From positions 1 through 44,840 of the forward strand of contig NZ_JYJG01000033.1 of NCBI RefSeq assembly GCF_000955955.1: a stretch of 44,840 nucleotides of DNA. The letters are read 5' to 3'. This document shows, piece by piece, positions 1-7,803 of this stretch. The position numbers and the translations under genes were made by a program. The stretch's first letter is position 1. The number at the start of each line of letters is the position of its first letter. Below the pieces are notes generated by a model. That model did no database searches. It was not told where the DNA came from and was given only the letters and a program-made list of their open reading frames with translations. This DNA is from Lentzea aerocolonigenes. Its GTDB lineage: Bacteria > Actinomycetota > Actinomycetes > Mycobacteriales > Pseudonocardiaceae.

Positions 1-129
1 GGGGAAGCACGGAACCGGAACTCTGACTACGCAACCCAGCCACCTACGGACACGGAACAGGAACCCGACGCACCCGCCGACAGGCGCGAAAAGCCCAAAG
101 ACCGCCCCTCACAACGAGAAGCGGCCTTC

Positions 130-153
130 GAACAGTCAGAACAGTCAGAACAG
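130..153. repeat. Short 9-bp tandem repeat at left edge
   Basis: GAACAGTCA occurs twice in tandem, followed by GAACAG, just beyond the stop codon of the secreted lectin-like gene. The rest of positions 1-174 shows no convincing gene. One plus-strand frame is open from base 1, but its third-position GC is much lower than in neighbouring genes. The repeat may be simple slippage sequence and I assign no function. Confidence 0.5.
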
Positions 154-174
154 CTAAATCGGCGGATCAGCGGG

Positions 175-1083
175 TCACTTCTTGGCTGCTGCCTTGAAGT
201 CCCACTTGGCCACGTCACCAGAACAGGAAGCCGCGGTGACCTTCCCCGACCCGTCCCGGTAGCACTTGGTGTTGTACTGCATGTCCGAGATGGTCTTGTT
301 CGGGTTGATCGACCACTGCTGCGCCGGCCCGCCATCACACTTCTTCAGCAGCACCTTCCCCGACGACAACGTGGTGCACAGCTGAGGCGACCCCTGCTCC
401 ATGAACGCGCCGTGGAACTTGAACTGCTGCGCCGCCGACCCGTTGCACGCCGCCGTCGTCAGCTGCGACCCAGAAGCCCCACCCTGCAAGCACTTCCCGG
501 TCGACACGTTCTTGTACTCGCCGTTGGTCGTCTTCGGCTTGGCGCCGCCGTAGCACTCACCGGTGGAGGTGTTGAAGATCGGCGTGGAGTCCACGGTCAG
601 GTTCGACGGCGGGTTGAGGATGGTCTCCTCCATCACCGGCTTGCCGTCGTCGTGGTAGTTCGTCAGCGCGTCTTCGCAGTCGATGGCGTTCATGGCGTTG
701 CCGCCCTTGCCGCCGACCCACGCGTCGAAGTGCCACAGCTTCGGGCCGCCGTTGGGGCCGTTGCCGTTCCAGTCCTGCTCGCAGGAGGAGCAGGAGTCCT
801 CCATGATGAAGTACTTCTTGACGCGCGGGAAGTAGATCTTGGTGCCCGGCTTGGCTTCCTTGCTGGACGTCGCGAACGTGATCGGGTCCGACCAGGTTCC
901 CTTGCCGCCGGCGGTGTCGTGGATCTTCGGGTACGCGATGTCGCCGCCGGGCGGGGTGTTGTCGTACCAGCCGTAGAAGGTCCAGAAGACCTGTTGTGAT
1001 GCTGCGGCGCTCGCGGGTGACGAAGCGAACAAACCGGACATCATGAGCAAAATACCTGCCGCCACAGACAGGGCGCGTTTCAT
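175..1083 (-). CDS. Secreted protein with C-terminal ricin-type lectin domain
   Basis: A 302-residue exported protein. Residues 1-27 form a Sec signal peptide (MKRAL, hydrophobic core, ASPASA-type cleavage site). The middle region (about 28-170) is rich in G, D and paired cysteines (EDSCSSCEQDW) and may be a double-psi beta-barrel-like fold, a tentative call. Residues from about 185 to the end resemble a beta-trefoil ricin-B domain, with repeated cysteine-containing blades and Q-x-W/F motifs (AAQQFKF, PAQQWSI). It probably binds a polysaccharide outside the cell. GGAGG lies 4 bases before the ATG. A 10-bp inverted repeat sits in the leader. No catalytic residues are evident, so enzymatic activity is unknown. 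Confidence 0.75.
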   Translation of the reverse strand: MKRALSVAAGILLMMSGLFASSPASAAASQQVFWTFYGWYDNTPPGGDIAYPKIHDTAGGKGTWSDPITFATSSKEAKPGTKIYFPRVKKYFIMEDSCSSCEQDWNGNGPNGGPKLWHFDAWVGGKGGNAMNAIDCEDALTNYHDDGKPVMEETILNPPSNLTVDSTPIFNTSTGECYGGAKPKTTNGEYKNVSTGKCLQGGASGSQLTTAACNGSAAQQFKFHGAFMEQGSPQLCTTLSSGKVLLKKCDGGPAQQWSINPNKTISDMQYNTKCYRDGSGKVTAASCSGDVAKWDFKAAAKK

Positions 1084-1100
1084 GCATGCCTCCGCAAGAA

Positions 1101-1138
1101 CCGGTGGACTTAGGCGGCGTGCATGCAGAGTCCACCGG
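1101..1138 (-). promoter_or_regulatory. 10-bp inverted repeat in leader of the lectin gene
   Basis: CCGGTGGACT (1101-1110) and AGTCCACCGG (1129-1138) are perfect complements around an 18-base loop. The element lies between the stop of the CysG-like gene and the start of the lectin gene, both on the minus strand. It could end transcription of the first, though only TTCTT follows it, or act as a leader hairpin or operator for the second. The function is inferred only. Confidence 0.55.
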
Positions 1139-1165
1139 CCGAGCGGCTTTTGTAAAGAAACTTAT

Positions 1166-2374
1166 CTAACTATTTGCGGAAGCAATATCGGCTACCGGAC
1201 CCACCACGATGATCGCGGGCGGACGGACTTCCCAGCGCTTCACGTCGGCGCCGAGTGAGTCCAAAGTGGACCGGAAGACGCGTTGAGAAGCCGTGCTGCC
1301 TTCCTGGATGACGGCGACGGGGGTGGAACCGGGGCGGCCTTCCATCAAAGCTGAAGCGAAGGCACCAGCGCGTTCTACGGCCATCATCAGCACGACGGTG
1401 CCTTGCAGGCGTGCGATCGACGGCCAGTCCACGAGAGAGCGTGGGTCGTCGGGAGCCACGTGACCGGAGACGACAACGACCTCGTGCGCCACGCCTCGGT
1501 GCGTCACGGGCACACCGGCCAATGCGGGCACACCGAACGCTGACGTCACGCCTGGCACGACGGTCACGGGGATGCCGGCCTCGGCGCACGCCAGCAGCTC
1601 CTCGAAACCGCGACCGAAGACGTACGGATCGCCGCCCTTCAAGCGGACGACGAACTTACCCTCCTTGGCGCGGTCGATCAGCGTCTGGTTGATGAACTCC
1701 TGCGTGGCCGCGCGGCCGTAGGGGATCTTCGCGGCGTCGACGACCTCGACGTGCGCGGGCAGTTCCTCCAGCAGTTCGCGCGGGGCCAGCCGGTCGGCGA
1801 CGACCACGTCCGCGTGGGCCAGCAAACGCTTGCCCTTCACGGTGATCAGCTCAGCGTCACCAGGGCCGCCACCCACCAGCGCCACGCCGACCGGTGCGGC
1901 AGCCTGGTCCGCGATTCGCCCGTCCCGCAGAGCAGCCACGAGCCCGTCGCGAACGGAAGCCGAGCGACGGTGTTCGCCACCCGCCAGCACGCCGAGCACA
2001 AGGCCGTCGTGCGTGCCCACGGCTGGAGTGACGGCCGTGCCCTCGACGGCGATGTCCGCGCGCACGCAGAACACACGCAGCGACGAGGCCTCCTCGCCGA
2101 TCTGGGTGTTCACGGAGACGTTGGACGTGCACGCCACCACGTACCACGCGCCCTCGACGTCACCCGGCTGGAAACGCCTCTGGTGCCACGTCAGCTCCCC
2201 CGCGTCGACCATGCCCTGCACGGCGGGCGTGACGGACGGCGACACGAGCTCGACGGCGGCGCCGGACGCGATCAGGCGAGGCAGGCGGCGCTGGGCGACC
2301 GTGCCTCCGCCGACCACGAGGACGCGCCGGCCCCGGAGATCGAGGCCGGCCAGGTAGTGCTGTTCAAACGGCAT
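1166..2374 (-). CDS. CysG-like precorrin-2 dehydrogenase / uroporphyrinogen-III C-methyltransferase
   Basis: A 402-residue bifunctional tetrapyrrole enzyme. The N-terminal part is a Rossmann-type precorrin-2 dehydrogenase (VLVVGGGTVAQRR near residue 20). From about residue 165 comes a SUMT domain with GGGPGDAELIT, RLKGGDPYVFGRG and the VPGVTSAFGVPA motif, which methylates uroporphyrinogen III at C2 and C7 with SAM. The product precorrin-2 feeds both sirohaem and corrin synthesis, so it supplies the cob operon 4 kb upstream on the same strand. I chose the ATG giving MPFEQHYL; a GTG six codons earlier is possible. No strong ribosome binding site is seen at either. The usual symbol would be cysG or cobA, depending on context. 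Confidence 0.88.
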   Translation of the reverse strand: MPFEQHYLAGLDLRGRRVLVVGGGTVAQRRLPRLIASGAAVELVSPSVTPAVQGMVDAGELTWHQRRFQPGDVEGAWYVVACTSNVSVNTQIGEEASSLRVFCVRADIAVEGTAVTPAVGTHDGLVLGVLAGGEHRRSASVRDGLVAALRDGRIADQAAAPVGVALVGGGPGDAELITVKGKRLLAHADVVVADRLAPRELLEELPAHVEVVDAAKIPYGRAATQEFINQTLIDRAKEGKFVVRLKGGDPYVFGRGFEELLACAEAGIPVTVVPGVTSAFGVPALAGVPVTHRGVAHEVVVVSGHVAPDDPRSLVDWPSIARLQGTVVLMMAVERAGAFASALMEGRPGSTPVAVIQEGSTASQRVFRSTLDSLGADVKRWEVRPPAIIVVGPVADIASANS

Positions 2375-2425
2375 GGGTAGAAGCATCCACACCGGACACG
2401 CCGTGTCCAGCCGAAGGGAACATGG

Positions 2426-3139
2426 TCACAGGCTCAACAGCTCGAAAGAGGTAGCGAGAACGCCGCCGAACCGCTCACCCACGGCCTCCGCGGCATGACG
2501 CAGGAACGGTTCCGGCTCGGCCATGTCGCCACCCAGCGCAGCCAGATAGGCCTTGTGCTCGCGCAGAGAGGCCACCGAAGCGTCGAACGAGTCGGTGATG
2601 TCCACGGCGTGCGTGGCCAACGGCGAGGACGCCGCCGCCACGTACCGAACGCCATTCCACGGCTCGAGGCCCAGGTCCTGGAAGATCCACCGGTTGCCCG
2701 CATCGCGAACGGCGTCCACGGCCGCACGACCGACCGCGATGTGGTCCGCCTGGTTCCACCCACCACCGGGCCAGGTGTCGCGGAAGTTGCTGACGATCAC
2801 GAACTCGGGCCGGTGCCGCCGGATCGCCGCCGCGATGTCGCGCCGCAGCGGCACGCCGTACTCGATCACGCCGTCCTGGTGGTCCAGGAACTCGACGACG
2901 GAGACGCCCACGGCCGCGCACGACGCAATCTGCTCCTCGACCCGCAACGGCCCGGAGACCGACGGTTCGAGGGTGTCGATGCCCGCCTCGCCACGGCACG
3001 CGAGCAAGTACGCGATGTTCTTGCCCTGTGCGGTCCACCGCGCGATGGCGCCCGCACCGCCGTACTCCATGTCATCGGGATGAGCGACGACGACCAGCGC
3101 GCTCGACCAGTCCTCCGGCACCGCTTGTAGATCAGCCAT
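2426..3139 (-). CDS. PIG-L (LmbE-like) family deacetylase
   Basis: A 237-residue cytoplasmic protein of the LmbE/PIG-L family, zinc hydrolases that remove N-acetyl groups from amino sugars; MshB and Mca of mycothiol metabolism belong to it. The metal-binding AHPDDMEYG motif lies near residue 20, with further conserved blocks HQDG and WNQADHI. The exact substrate cannot be read from sequence. The ATG lies inside the end of the CDF transporter gene (8-base overlap), so the two are probably translationally coupled. That pairing does not point to a known pathway. Mycothione reductase is encoded elsewhere in the window, but a mycothiol role here is speculation. Confidence 0.8.
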   Translation of the reverse strand: MADLQAVPEDWSSALVVVAHPDDMEYGGAGAIARWTAQGKNIAYLLACRGEAGIDTLEPSVSGPLRVEEQIASCAAVGVSVVEFLDHQDGVIEYGVPLRRDIAAAIRRHRPEFVIVSNFRDTWPGGGWNQADHIAVGRAAVDAVRDAGNRWIFQDLGLEPWNGVRYVAAASSPLATHAVDITDSFDASVASLREHKAYLAALGGDMAEPEPFLRHAAEAVGERFGGVLATSFELLSL

Positions 3140-4028
3140 GCCCCGCAGGATGCGCGTGAACGTGCGCACGCTGCAACCGATGTACCGAATGCCGCAGCCG
3201 GTGCTCCACGTCGTGCGCGATCCGGTGCGCCTCCACGAGAGAAGTCTCCCGCGCCACCACCACGGTCAACTCGGCCAGCTGACCGTGCCCGGACCAGCGC
3301 ATCCGCACGTCCTCAACGGCGAGCACGCCCGGTGTGCCGCCCGCGACCTCGGACGCCTTGCCCACCACCACCGGGTCAGCCGCGTCGAGCAACCGCGAGA
3401 ACACCTGCCGTCCGGCGTCGACCAGCACCATGCCGATGAGCACGGCCACCACCAGGCCGACCAACGGATCGACCCACCACCAACCCAGCCATGAGCCGAA
3501 CGCAGCAGCAAGCACCGCCAACGACGTGTACCCGTCCGTACGCGCGTGCAGCCCGTCAGCCACCAACGCCGCCGAACCGATCCGTCGCCCCACACGGATC
3601 CGCCACTGCGCCACGAACTCGTTGCCCAGGAACCCCACGACCGCCGCCACCGCAACGGCCGGAACAGCCGACACGGGACGAGGGTCGAGCAGCCGCGCCA
3701 CCGCCTCGTACCCGGCGAACACGGCGGAGAACGCCATCAACACCACCACAGCCACGCCAGCGAGGTCCTCAGCCCGCCCGTAGCCGTACGGGAAGCGCAC
3801 CGACGCGGCCCGGCGGCTCAGCCAGAACGCGATGCCCAGCGGCACAGCGGTCAGCGCGTCGGCGAAGTTGTGCACGGTGTCGGCGAGCAACGCCACCGAC
3901 CCGCTGAACACCACGACGACGGCCTGGATCAGTGCCGTCACCATCAGAACGGCGAACGACCACCACACCGTGTGCTGCGGATCGGTGTGGTGGCCGTGTC
4001 CATGCCCGTGTCCGTGCCCGAAGCCCAT
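3132..4028 (-). CDS. Cation diffusion facilitator family metal exporter
   Basis: About 298 residues. A histidine-rich N-terminus (HGHGHGHGHH) is followed by about six membrane segments and a cytoplasmic C-terminal domain, the classic CDF layout. The two metal-site motifs are HNFAD in TM2 and ADGLHARTD in TM5, typical of zinc-type CDF transporters, which exchange Zn2+ or a related ion for protons. The C-terminus is also His-rich. I start at the ATG just before the histidine run. A GTG ten codons upstream (4058) falls within a 13-bp palindrome and is less likely. Neither start has a clear ribosome binding site. The downstream deacetylase overlaps it by 8 bases. Confidence 0.87.
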   Translation of the reverse strand: MGFGHGHGHGHGHHTDPQHTVWWSFAVLMVTALIQAVVVVFSGSVALLADTVHNFADALTAVPLGIAFWLSRRAASVRFPYGYGRAEDLAGVAVVVLMAFSAVFAGYEAVARLLDPRPVSAVPAVAVAAVVGFLGNEFVAQWRIRVGRRIGSAALVADGLHARTDGYTSLAVLAAAFGSWLGWWWVDPLVGLVVAVLIGMVLVDAGRQVFSRLLDAADPVVVGKASEVAGGTPGVLAVEDVRMRWSGHGQLAELTVVVARETSLVEAHRIAHDVEHRLRHSVHRLQRAHVHAHPAGHG

Positions 4029-4052
4029 GACAGGAGACGCTACCCCGAAATT

Positions 4053-4065
4053 GTCCACTGTGGAC
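4053..4065. promoter_or_regulatory. GTCCA-N3-TGGAC palindrome upstream of the CDF gene
   Basis: GTCCACTGTGGAC is a perfect 13-bp inverted repeat 25 bases before the chosen CDF start codon. The same pattern recurs at 1259-1271, 8410-8422 and 28783-28795, where it is inside genes. Here it lies in the upstream region, so it may be an operator, perhaps metal-responsive, but no regulator is identified. Confidence 0.45.
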
Positions 4066-4094
4066 TAATGCACAGGTTTGCTTACTGCCAAAGG

Positions 4095-4108
4095 CTAGTT
4101 ACAACTAG
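4095..4108. repeat. Inverted repeat at protease/CDF junction
   Basis: CTAGTT-AC-AACTAG is a perfect 14-base palindrome overlapping the stop codon of the trypsin-like gene and lying upstream of the CDF gene. The 2-base spacer is too small for an RNA loop, so a DNA-binding site is more plausible than a terminator. The function is unknown. Confidence 0.35.
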
Positions 4109-4881
4109 AGCTGGGCGTTGATGACCGAGTAGTACGGCGCGATCCGGCCGTACACACCGGGGTACTTCGGCGCCGCGCAACCCTGGCCCCACGACGTGTC
4201 ACCGATGAGCTTGCCACCGAACACCAGCGGGCCACCGGAGTCGCCCTGGCAGGTGTCCACGCCACCCTGCGGGAAGCCCGCGCACACCATCGAGGTGTTG
4301 CTGTACTGCGAGTACGCGGTCTTGCAGGTCGCGTCCGAGGTCAGCGGCACGTTGGCCTTCAGCAGGTACCGGGAGGCCGAACCGCCGGAGGACGTGGTGC
4401 CCCAGCCGAGGATCAGCGCCGAGTTGCCCGCCGCGTACAGGGCGGTGTCGGCCGGGGTGGCGAGCGGCAGGGTGGCCGAGCTGATGTTGCGGTCCAGCGT
4501 CAGCACGGCGACGTCGTAGCCGGCGGTCGCGGTGGTGTAGCTCGGGTGGACCCAGATCTTGGTCACGTTGGCCGTGGTGCCGACGGTGGTCTGCTTGTCG
4601 TCACGGCCGTGGACGACGCGCGTGCTGGCGGGCGTGCGGCCCTTCACGCAGTGTGCGGCGGTGACGACCTTGTTGGCCTTCACGAGAGTGCCGCCGCAGA
4701 ACTGGAAGTTGGCGGTCGTCGTCAGCATGACGACCCACGGGTACGTCGCGGTGCTGGCTCGCGTACCGCCGACGATCATCGGCGACACGTCGTCGGCGTT
4801 CGCTGCGGGAGCAGTCATGAAGATGCTCGCGAGGGCAGTGACCACAACGGACAAGATCAGGCGATGCAGGGTTTTCGCCAT
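4105..4881 (-). CDS. Secreted trypsin-like serine protease (S1)
   Basis: 258 residues. A Sec signal peptide ends near residue 29 and a short propeptide leads to the mature end IVGG. The catalytic triad is His77 (TAAHC), Asp123 (YDVAVL) and Ser215 (GDSGGP). Asp209, six residues before the serine, matches the trypsin S1-pocket aspartate and predicts cleavage after Arg or Lys. The AAG-GA box at about 4892-4898 supports the ATG at 4881. The leader contains a 13-bp perfect inverted repeat. It is one of four S1 paralogs in the window, and it lies next to a secreted metalloprotease on the same strand. Confidence 0.93.
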   Translation of the reverse strand: MAKTLHRLILSVVVTALASIFMTAPAANADDVSPMIVGGTRASTATYPWVVMLTTTANFQFCGGTLVKANKVVTAAHCVKGRTPASTRVVHGRDDKQTTVGTTANVTKIWVHPSYTTATAGYDVAVLTLDRNISSATLPLATPADTALYAAGNSALILGWGTTSSGGSASRYLLKANVPLTSDATCKTAYSQYSNTSMVCAGFPQGGVDTCQGDSGGPLVFGGKLIGDTSWGQGCAAPKYPGVYGRIAPYYSVINAQL

Positions 4882-4902
4882 AGCTGCCAGTCCTTCCCGA
4901 TA

Positions 4903-4944
4903 ACGCTGTGTGTGCACGGTGTCGAGCGGCGGCACACACAGCGT
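4903..4944 (-). promoter_or_regulatory. 13-bp inverted repeat in leader of trypsin-like gene
   Basis: ACGCTGTGTGTGC (4903-4915) and GCACACACAGCGT (4932-4944) are perfectly complementary around 16 bases. The element ends 22 bases before the ATG, just outside the ribosome binding site. It could be an mRNA-stabilising leader hairpin or a DNA operator. No conserved family was recognised. Confidence 0.65.
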
Positions 4945-5008
4945 CACGGGCGAGGATTCGGCGGCATAACCGCCATTAGTCGTACATGTCCGACTTCACA
5001 GTTGACTA

Positions 5009-6379
5009 CTAGATGATTTTGCGGTCCTTGAACGCCGTCGTAACAGCGGCGGCATCCGCGTCACCGTAGAGCTTCTTGGCGGCGGCGACGGTCGCGTTCG
5101 CGGCCTTCGCGAAGTCGGTCGACGGCGAGTAGGAGAACTGCGCCTCCAGCACGATCTTCGCCGCCTTCTCGCGGCCGAACTTCTTGTAGATGTCGAACAG
5201 CGCACGCGACCAGATCTCGCCGTCGTCGTGCACCTCACCGGTCTTGTCGGCGATGGTCTTGTTGGTGTCCGTGCGACGGATGCAGTGCGGCGTCGTGGTC
5301 GTGTAGGACGTCGAGTCCCAGTCCATGATGCACGCGTACGGGGTCGTCGCCGTGTCCTTCGAGTCACGGGAGGCCATGATCAACGCCCACCAGTCGCCGA
5401 AGCCCTCACCGATCGCGCCGCCCTCCTCGGTCGAGCCGAAGCCCGGCACCTGGGCGTCCTGGATCGCGTGGCCGAGCTCGTGCCACACCACCTCGAGGTC
5501 CTCGGCGTCGTCCACCCCACCGGTGCCGAAGGTGATCTGGTCCTTCGACGGGTCGTAGAACGAGTTGTCCTCGGTCAGACCGAGCGTCGTGAACTTCTGG
5601 GCCTCGTTGTTGACGTTCTTGAACCCGAGGCTCTGGATGTACTTCTGGGCTTCGGTGATGCCCCAGTAGGCGTTGGTCTGCTCGAAGAACGGGTTGTGGC
5701 GGGTGTACTCGAACTTCCTCGTCGAGCTCTTCGCCAGCTTGCTCGTGGCGCCCGTGATCGACGCGAAGTCGCCCCTGAGGTACCCGGACGTGCCCAAGTT
5801 GGACAGCGTGACCGACTTGTACGCGGTGGTGGGCACCGCTGAGTCCGCGTCGTTCTTGTCCGTGAGGCTCTCGTTCTGCAGCGCCACAACGGGGTTGGGG
5901 CTGAACACCTTGCCGGTGCCCTCGGCGTGCTTGACCAGGCTCTCCGACTTCACCACAGCGCCGGTCTCCGCGTGCACCAGCGTGCGCTCGGATCCCTTGC
6001 CGTTGTCGGAGATCACCTCGTAGACGAGTCCGGTGCCCGGCAGCACCTTGAGGTTTGCCCCTTCGGGCACACCAGCGGACTTCGTCTTCGCGGACTCGGC
6101 GGTGACGGCGGGCGTGACGTCCACCGAACCGACCGCGAGACGGCCGTCGTCCACCGTCTTCACACCGGTCGCCTTGTCGACGTGCTCGACGTAGTAGGCG
6201 CCCAGCACGGGTTTTCCGTCGAAGGTCTGCTCGTACCAGGTGTGCGTGGCGGTCAGCGAATCCTTGACGGTCAGCAGCCGCAGACCTTCTTTGGGAGCCG
6301 CGGCCTGGGCGTTGACGGTCAGCATGGACAGGACGACGCCGGCGGTGCAGGCGACTGCGACGAGACGACGCGATCTCAT
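5009..6379 (-). CDS. Secreted zinc metalloprotease with propeptide (HExxH, thermolysin/fungalysin-like)
   Basis: 456 residues. A signal peptide (1-27) is followed by a long FTP/PepSY-like propeptide to about residue 215, then a catalytic domain. The zinc ligands are in HELGH (300-304), and Glu325 in GEGFGDWWA is the glutamate of the GluZincin clan. The spacing and the WHELGH context resemble M4/M36 peptidases; the exact family needs a profile search. It is secreted as an inhibited precursor and matures outside the cell. GGAG 8 bases before the ATG supports the start. It sits between a trypsin-like gene and the cob operon, with its own upstream region (6380-6482). Confidence 0.88.
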   Translation of the reverse strand: MRSRRLVAVACTAGVVLSMLTVNAQAAAPKEGLRLLTVKDSLTATHTWYEQTFDGKPVLGAYYVEHVDKATGVKTVDDGRLAVGSVDVTPAVTAESAKTKSAGVPEGANLKVLPGTGLVYEVISDNGKGSERTLVHAETGAVVKSESLVKHAEGTGKVFSPNPVVALQNESLTDKNDADSAVPTTAYKSVTLSNLGTSGYLRGDFASITGATSKLAKSSTRKFEYTRHNPFFEQTNAYWGITEAQKYIQSLGFKNVNNEAQKFTTLGLTEDNSFYDPSKDQITFGTGGVDDAEDLEVVWHELGHAIQDAQVPGFGSTEEGGAIGEGFGDWWALIMASRDSKDTATTPYACIMDWDSTSYTTTTPHCIRRTDTNKTIADKTGEVHDDGEIWSRALFDIYKKFGREKAAKIVLEAQFSYSPSTDFAKAANATVAAAKKLYGDADAAAVTTAFKDRKII

Positions 6380-6482
6380 GTCGGTCTCCAGTGCTTCGGG
6401 CCCAAGGCAGGGGGAGGGCCGTGTGCATGGCGACGCTAATCAAGAAAAGTTGAACAGAGACCCTACGAAAGAAGGAAAAACC

Positions 6483-7739
6483 TCAGCGATCCCACACTCC
6501 GGGAACAACAATTACGTCGGCTTCGACCGGATTGTCCAACGTTGGCCCGGTTCCGAACGCGACGAACGCAACCGCCGCACCGTGCGCGGCAAGATCACCC
6601 GCGCCCTCGTGCCGAACCTCCGTGCCGGACCGCAGGATGGGCGAGACCGAGTTGATCGCTTCTGGCGTTCCGACCACGAACGCCGCGCGCCGGATCTCCG
6701 CCTCCGCACGGGGCGTGCGTTCCTCCGCATCGCCCGGCCCGAGTCCGATCAATGCCAGCCTGCCGCGTGGCAGCACTCGCGCCGCCGCCACGGTCACGTT
6801 GTCCCGCTTGAACTTCTCGGCCGCGAGCTCGACCGGCGCGCCGTGCCCGATGATCTGGGCGCCGCGCAACGCCGCCGCTTCCGCCACGCTCGCGGTGCCC
6901 ATCGAGTTGCGCACCACCGAGCTCGGGTTCGGCACGCCGATCTCGGCCAGCTCGTCGGTCGGGAACGTCAGCAGCTCGGCCGTGTCGCCGTGCCAGAAAC
7001 CCCAGTCCTCCACGGCATCCACGATGCCGGGCTCGTCCGCTTTGGCGTCCGCGGTCGCAAATGCCTTGATGGCACGCAGATCCAGACCACCCTGTGCGTC
7101 CAGTTCCGACAGTGCGGCACCAACGCTCGTGGCCGACGCACCGCGAGTCGACCCCACACCGACGACGAGCGTGCGCGGGACGATCCGCAGCACGTTGTCC
7201 TTGGCGCTCGCGGCCCGGTCGTCGACGACGATCACCCAGCTGGCGTCCTCGCCCCCGGCGACGACGTTGGGCGGCAGGGCGGGCAGCGGAAAGCCCAGCG
7301 GGTTGCGCAGCACGACCTTGTCGCCCGCCTCGATGGCGGCGGTGCAGGCCTCGATGTCGCCGTCGGCGGTGGCGTCGAGCTGTTCGACCAGCTCGTCCAG
7401 CACCGAGTCGATCGACGGGCCGCCCGTGACGACGGCCGTGCGGTTCAACAGGTCCGCGACCTGGCGGGCGAACGTGTCCGCGGCACCCGCCAGTGCCACC
7501 ACGAAATGCGCGTCCACGCACACCACGGCGGGGTCGGATCGCCTGTCCCGCAACAACGGCGCGATCAAGCGGACCGCGGAGCCCGCGTCCAGGAACAGCA
7601 CCGCGGCACCCAGGCGCGCCCACAACCGTTGCACGGCGGGCCTGACCGGGCCGTCCGGCACGACCGCGTCCGCACCCAGCAGTCCGGCGAGGTCGGCGGC
7701 GTCACCGCGCTGAGTCACCCCGGCGAAGACACCGATCAC
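6483..7739 (-). CDS. cbiG: CbiG-type cobalamin biosynthesis protein with partial methyltransferase tail
   Basis: About 418 residues. The N-terminal and central domains match CbiG, which opens the delta-lactone ring of cobalt-precorrin-5A in the anaerobic corrin route (VVGVGSTRGAS is a typical CbiG C-terminal motif). From about residue 328 a segment starts as a corrin methyltransferase (LALIGLGPGD), as in actinobacterial CbiG-CobJ fusions, but ends after about 90 residues instead of about 240. It therefore lacks most of CobJ and is unlikely to methylate C17. It is the last gene of the riboswitch-led operon. The start is uncertain: GTG at 7739 fits the family, and another GTG at 7787 is in frame. 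Confidence 0.78.
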   Translation of the reverse strand: MIGVFAGVTQRGDAADLAGLLGADAVVPDGPVRPAVQRLWARLGAAVLFLDAGSAVRLIAPLLRDRRSDPAVVCVDAHFVVALAGAADTFARQVADLLNRTAVVTGGPSIDSVLDELVEQLDATADGDIEACTAAIEAGDKVVLRNPLGFPLPALPPNVVAGGEDASWVIVVDDRAASAKDNVLRIVPRTLVVGVGSTRGASATSVGAALSELDAQGGLDLRAIKAFATADAKADEPGIVDAVEDWGFWHGDTAELLTFPTDELAEIGVPNPSSVVRNSMGTASVAEAAALRGAQIIGHGAPVELAAEKFKRDNVTVAAARVLPRGRLALIGLGPGDAEERTPRAEAEIRRAAFVVGTPEAINSVSPILRSGTEVRHEGAGDLAAHGAAVAFVAFGTGPTLDNPVEADVIVVPGVWDR

Positions 7740-7803
7740 GCCCAGCCACCCCGCAGCCCCGCTGCGGGCACCGCAGCGGAGACGCACCCGGCCAGCACAC
7801 CAG

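Noticed and set aside
1..174. Plus-strand frame open from base 1, rich in Glu, Gln, Asp and Pro codons, possibly the 3' end of a gene
   Set aside because: It stays open far into the strand opposite the lectin gene, has low third-position GC compared with real genes here, and no recognisable domain.
4000..4028. Short GTGTCC/CATGCC-type repeat (HGHGHG codons) as a DNA repeat array
   Set aside because: It encodes the histidine-rich N-terminus common in CDF transporters.
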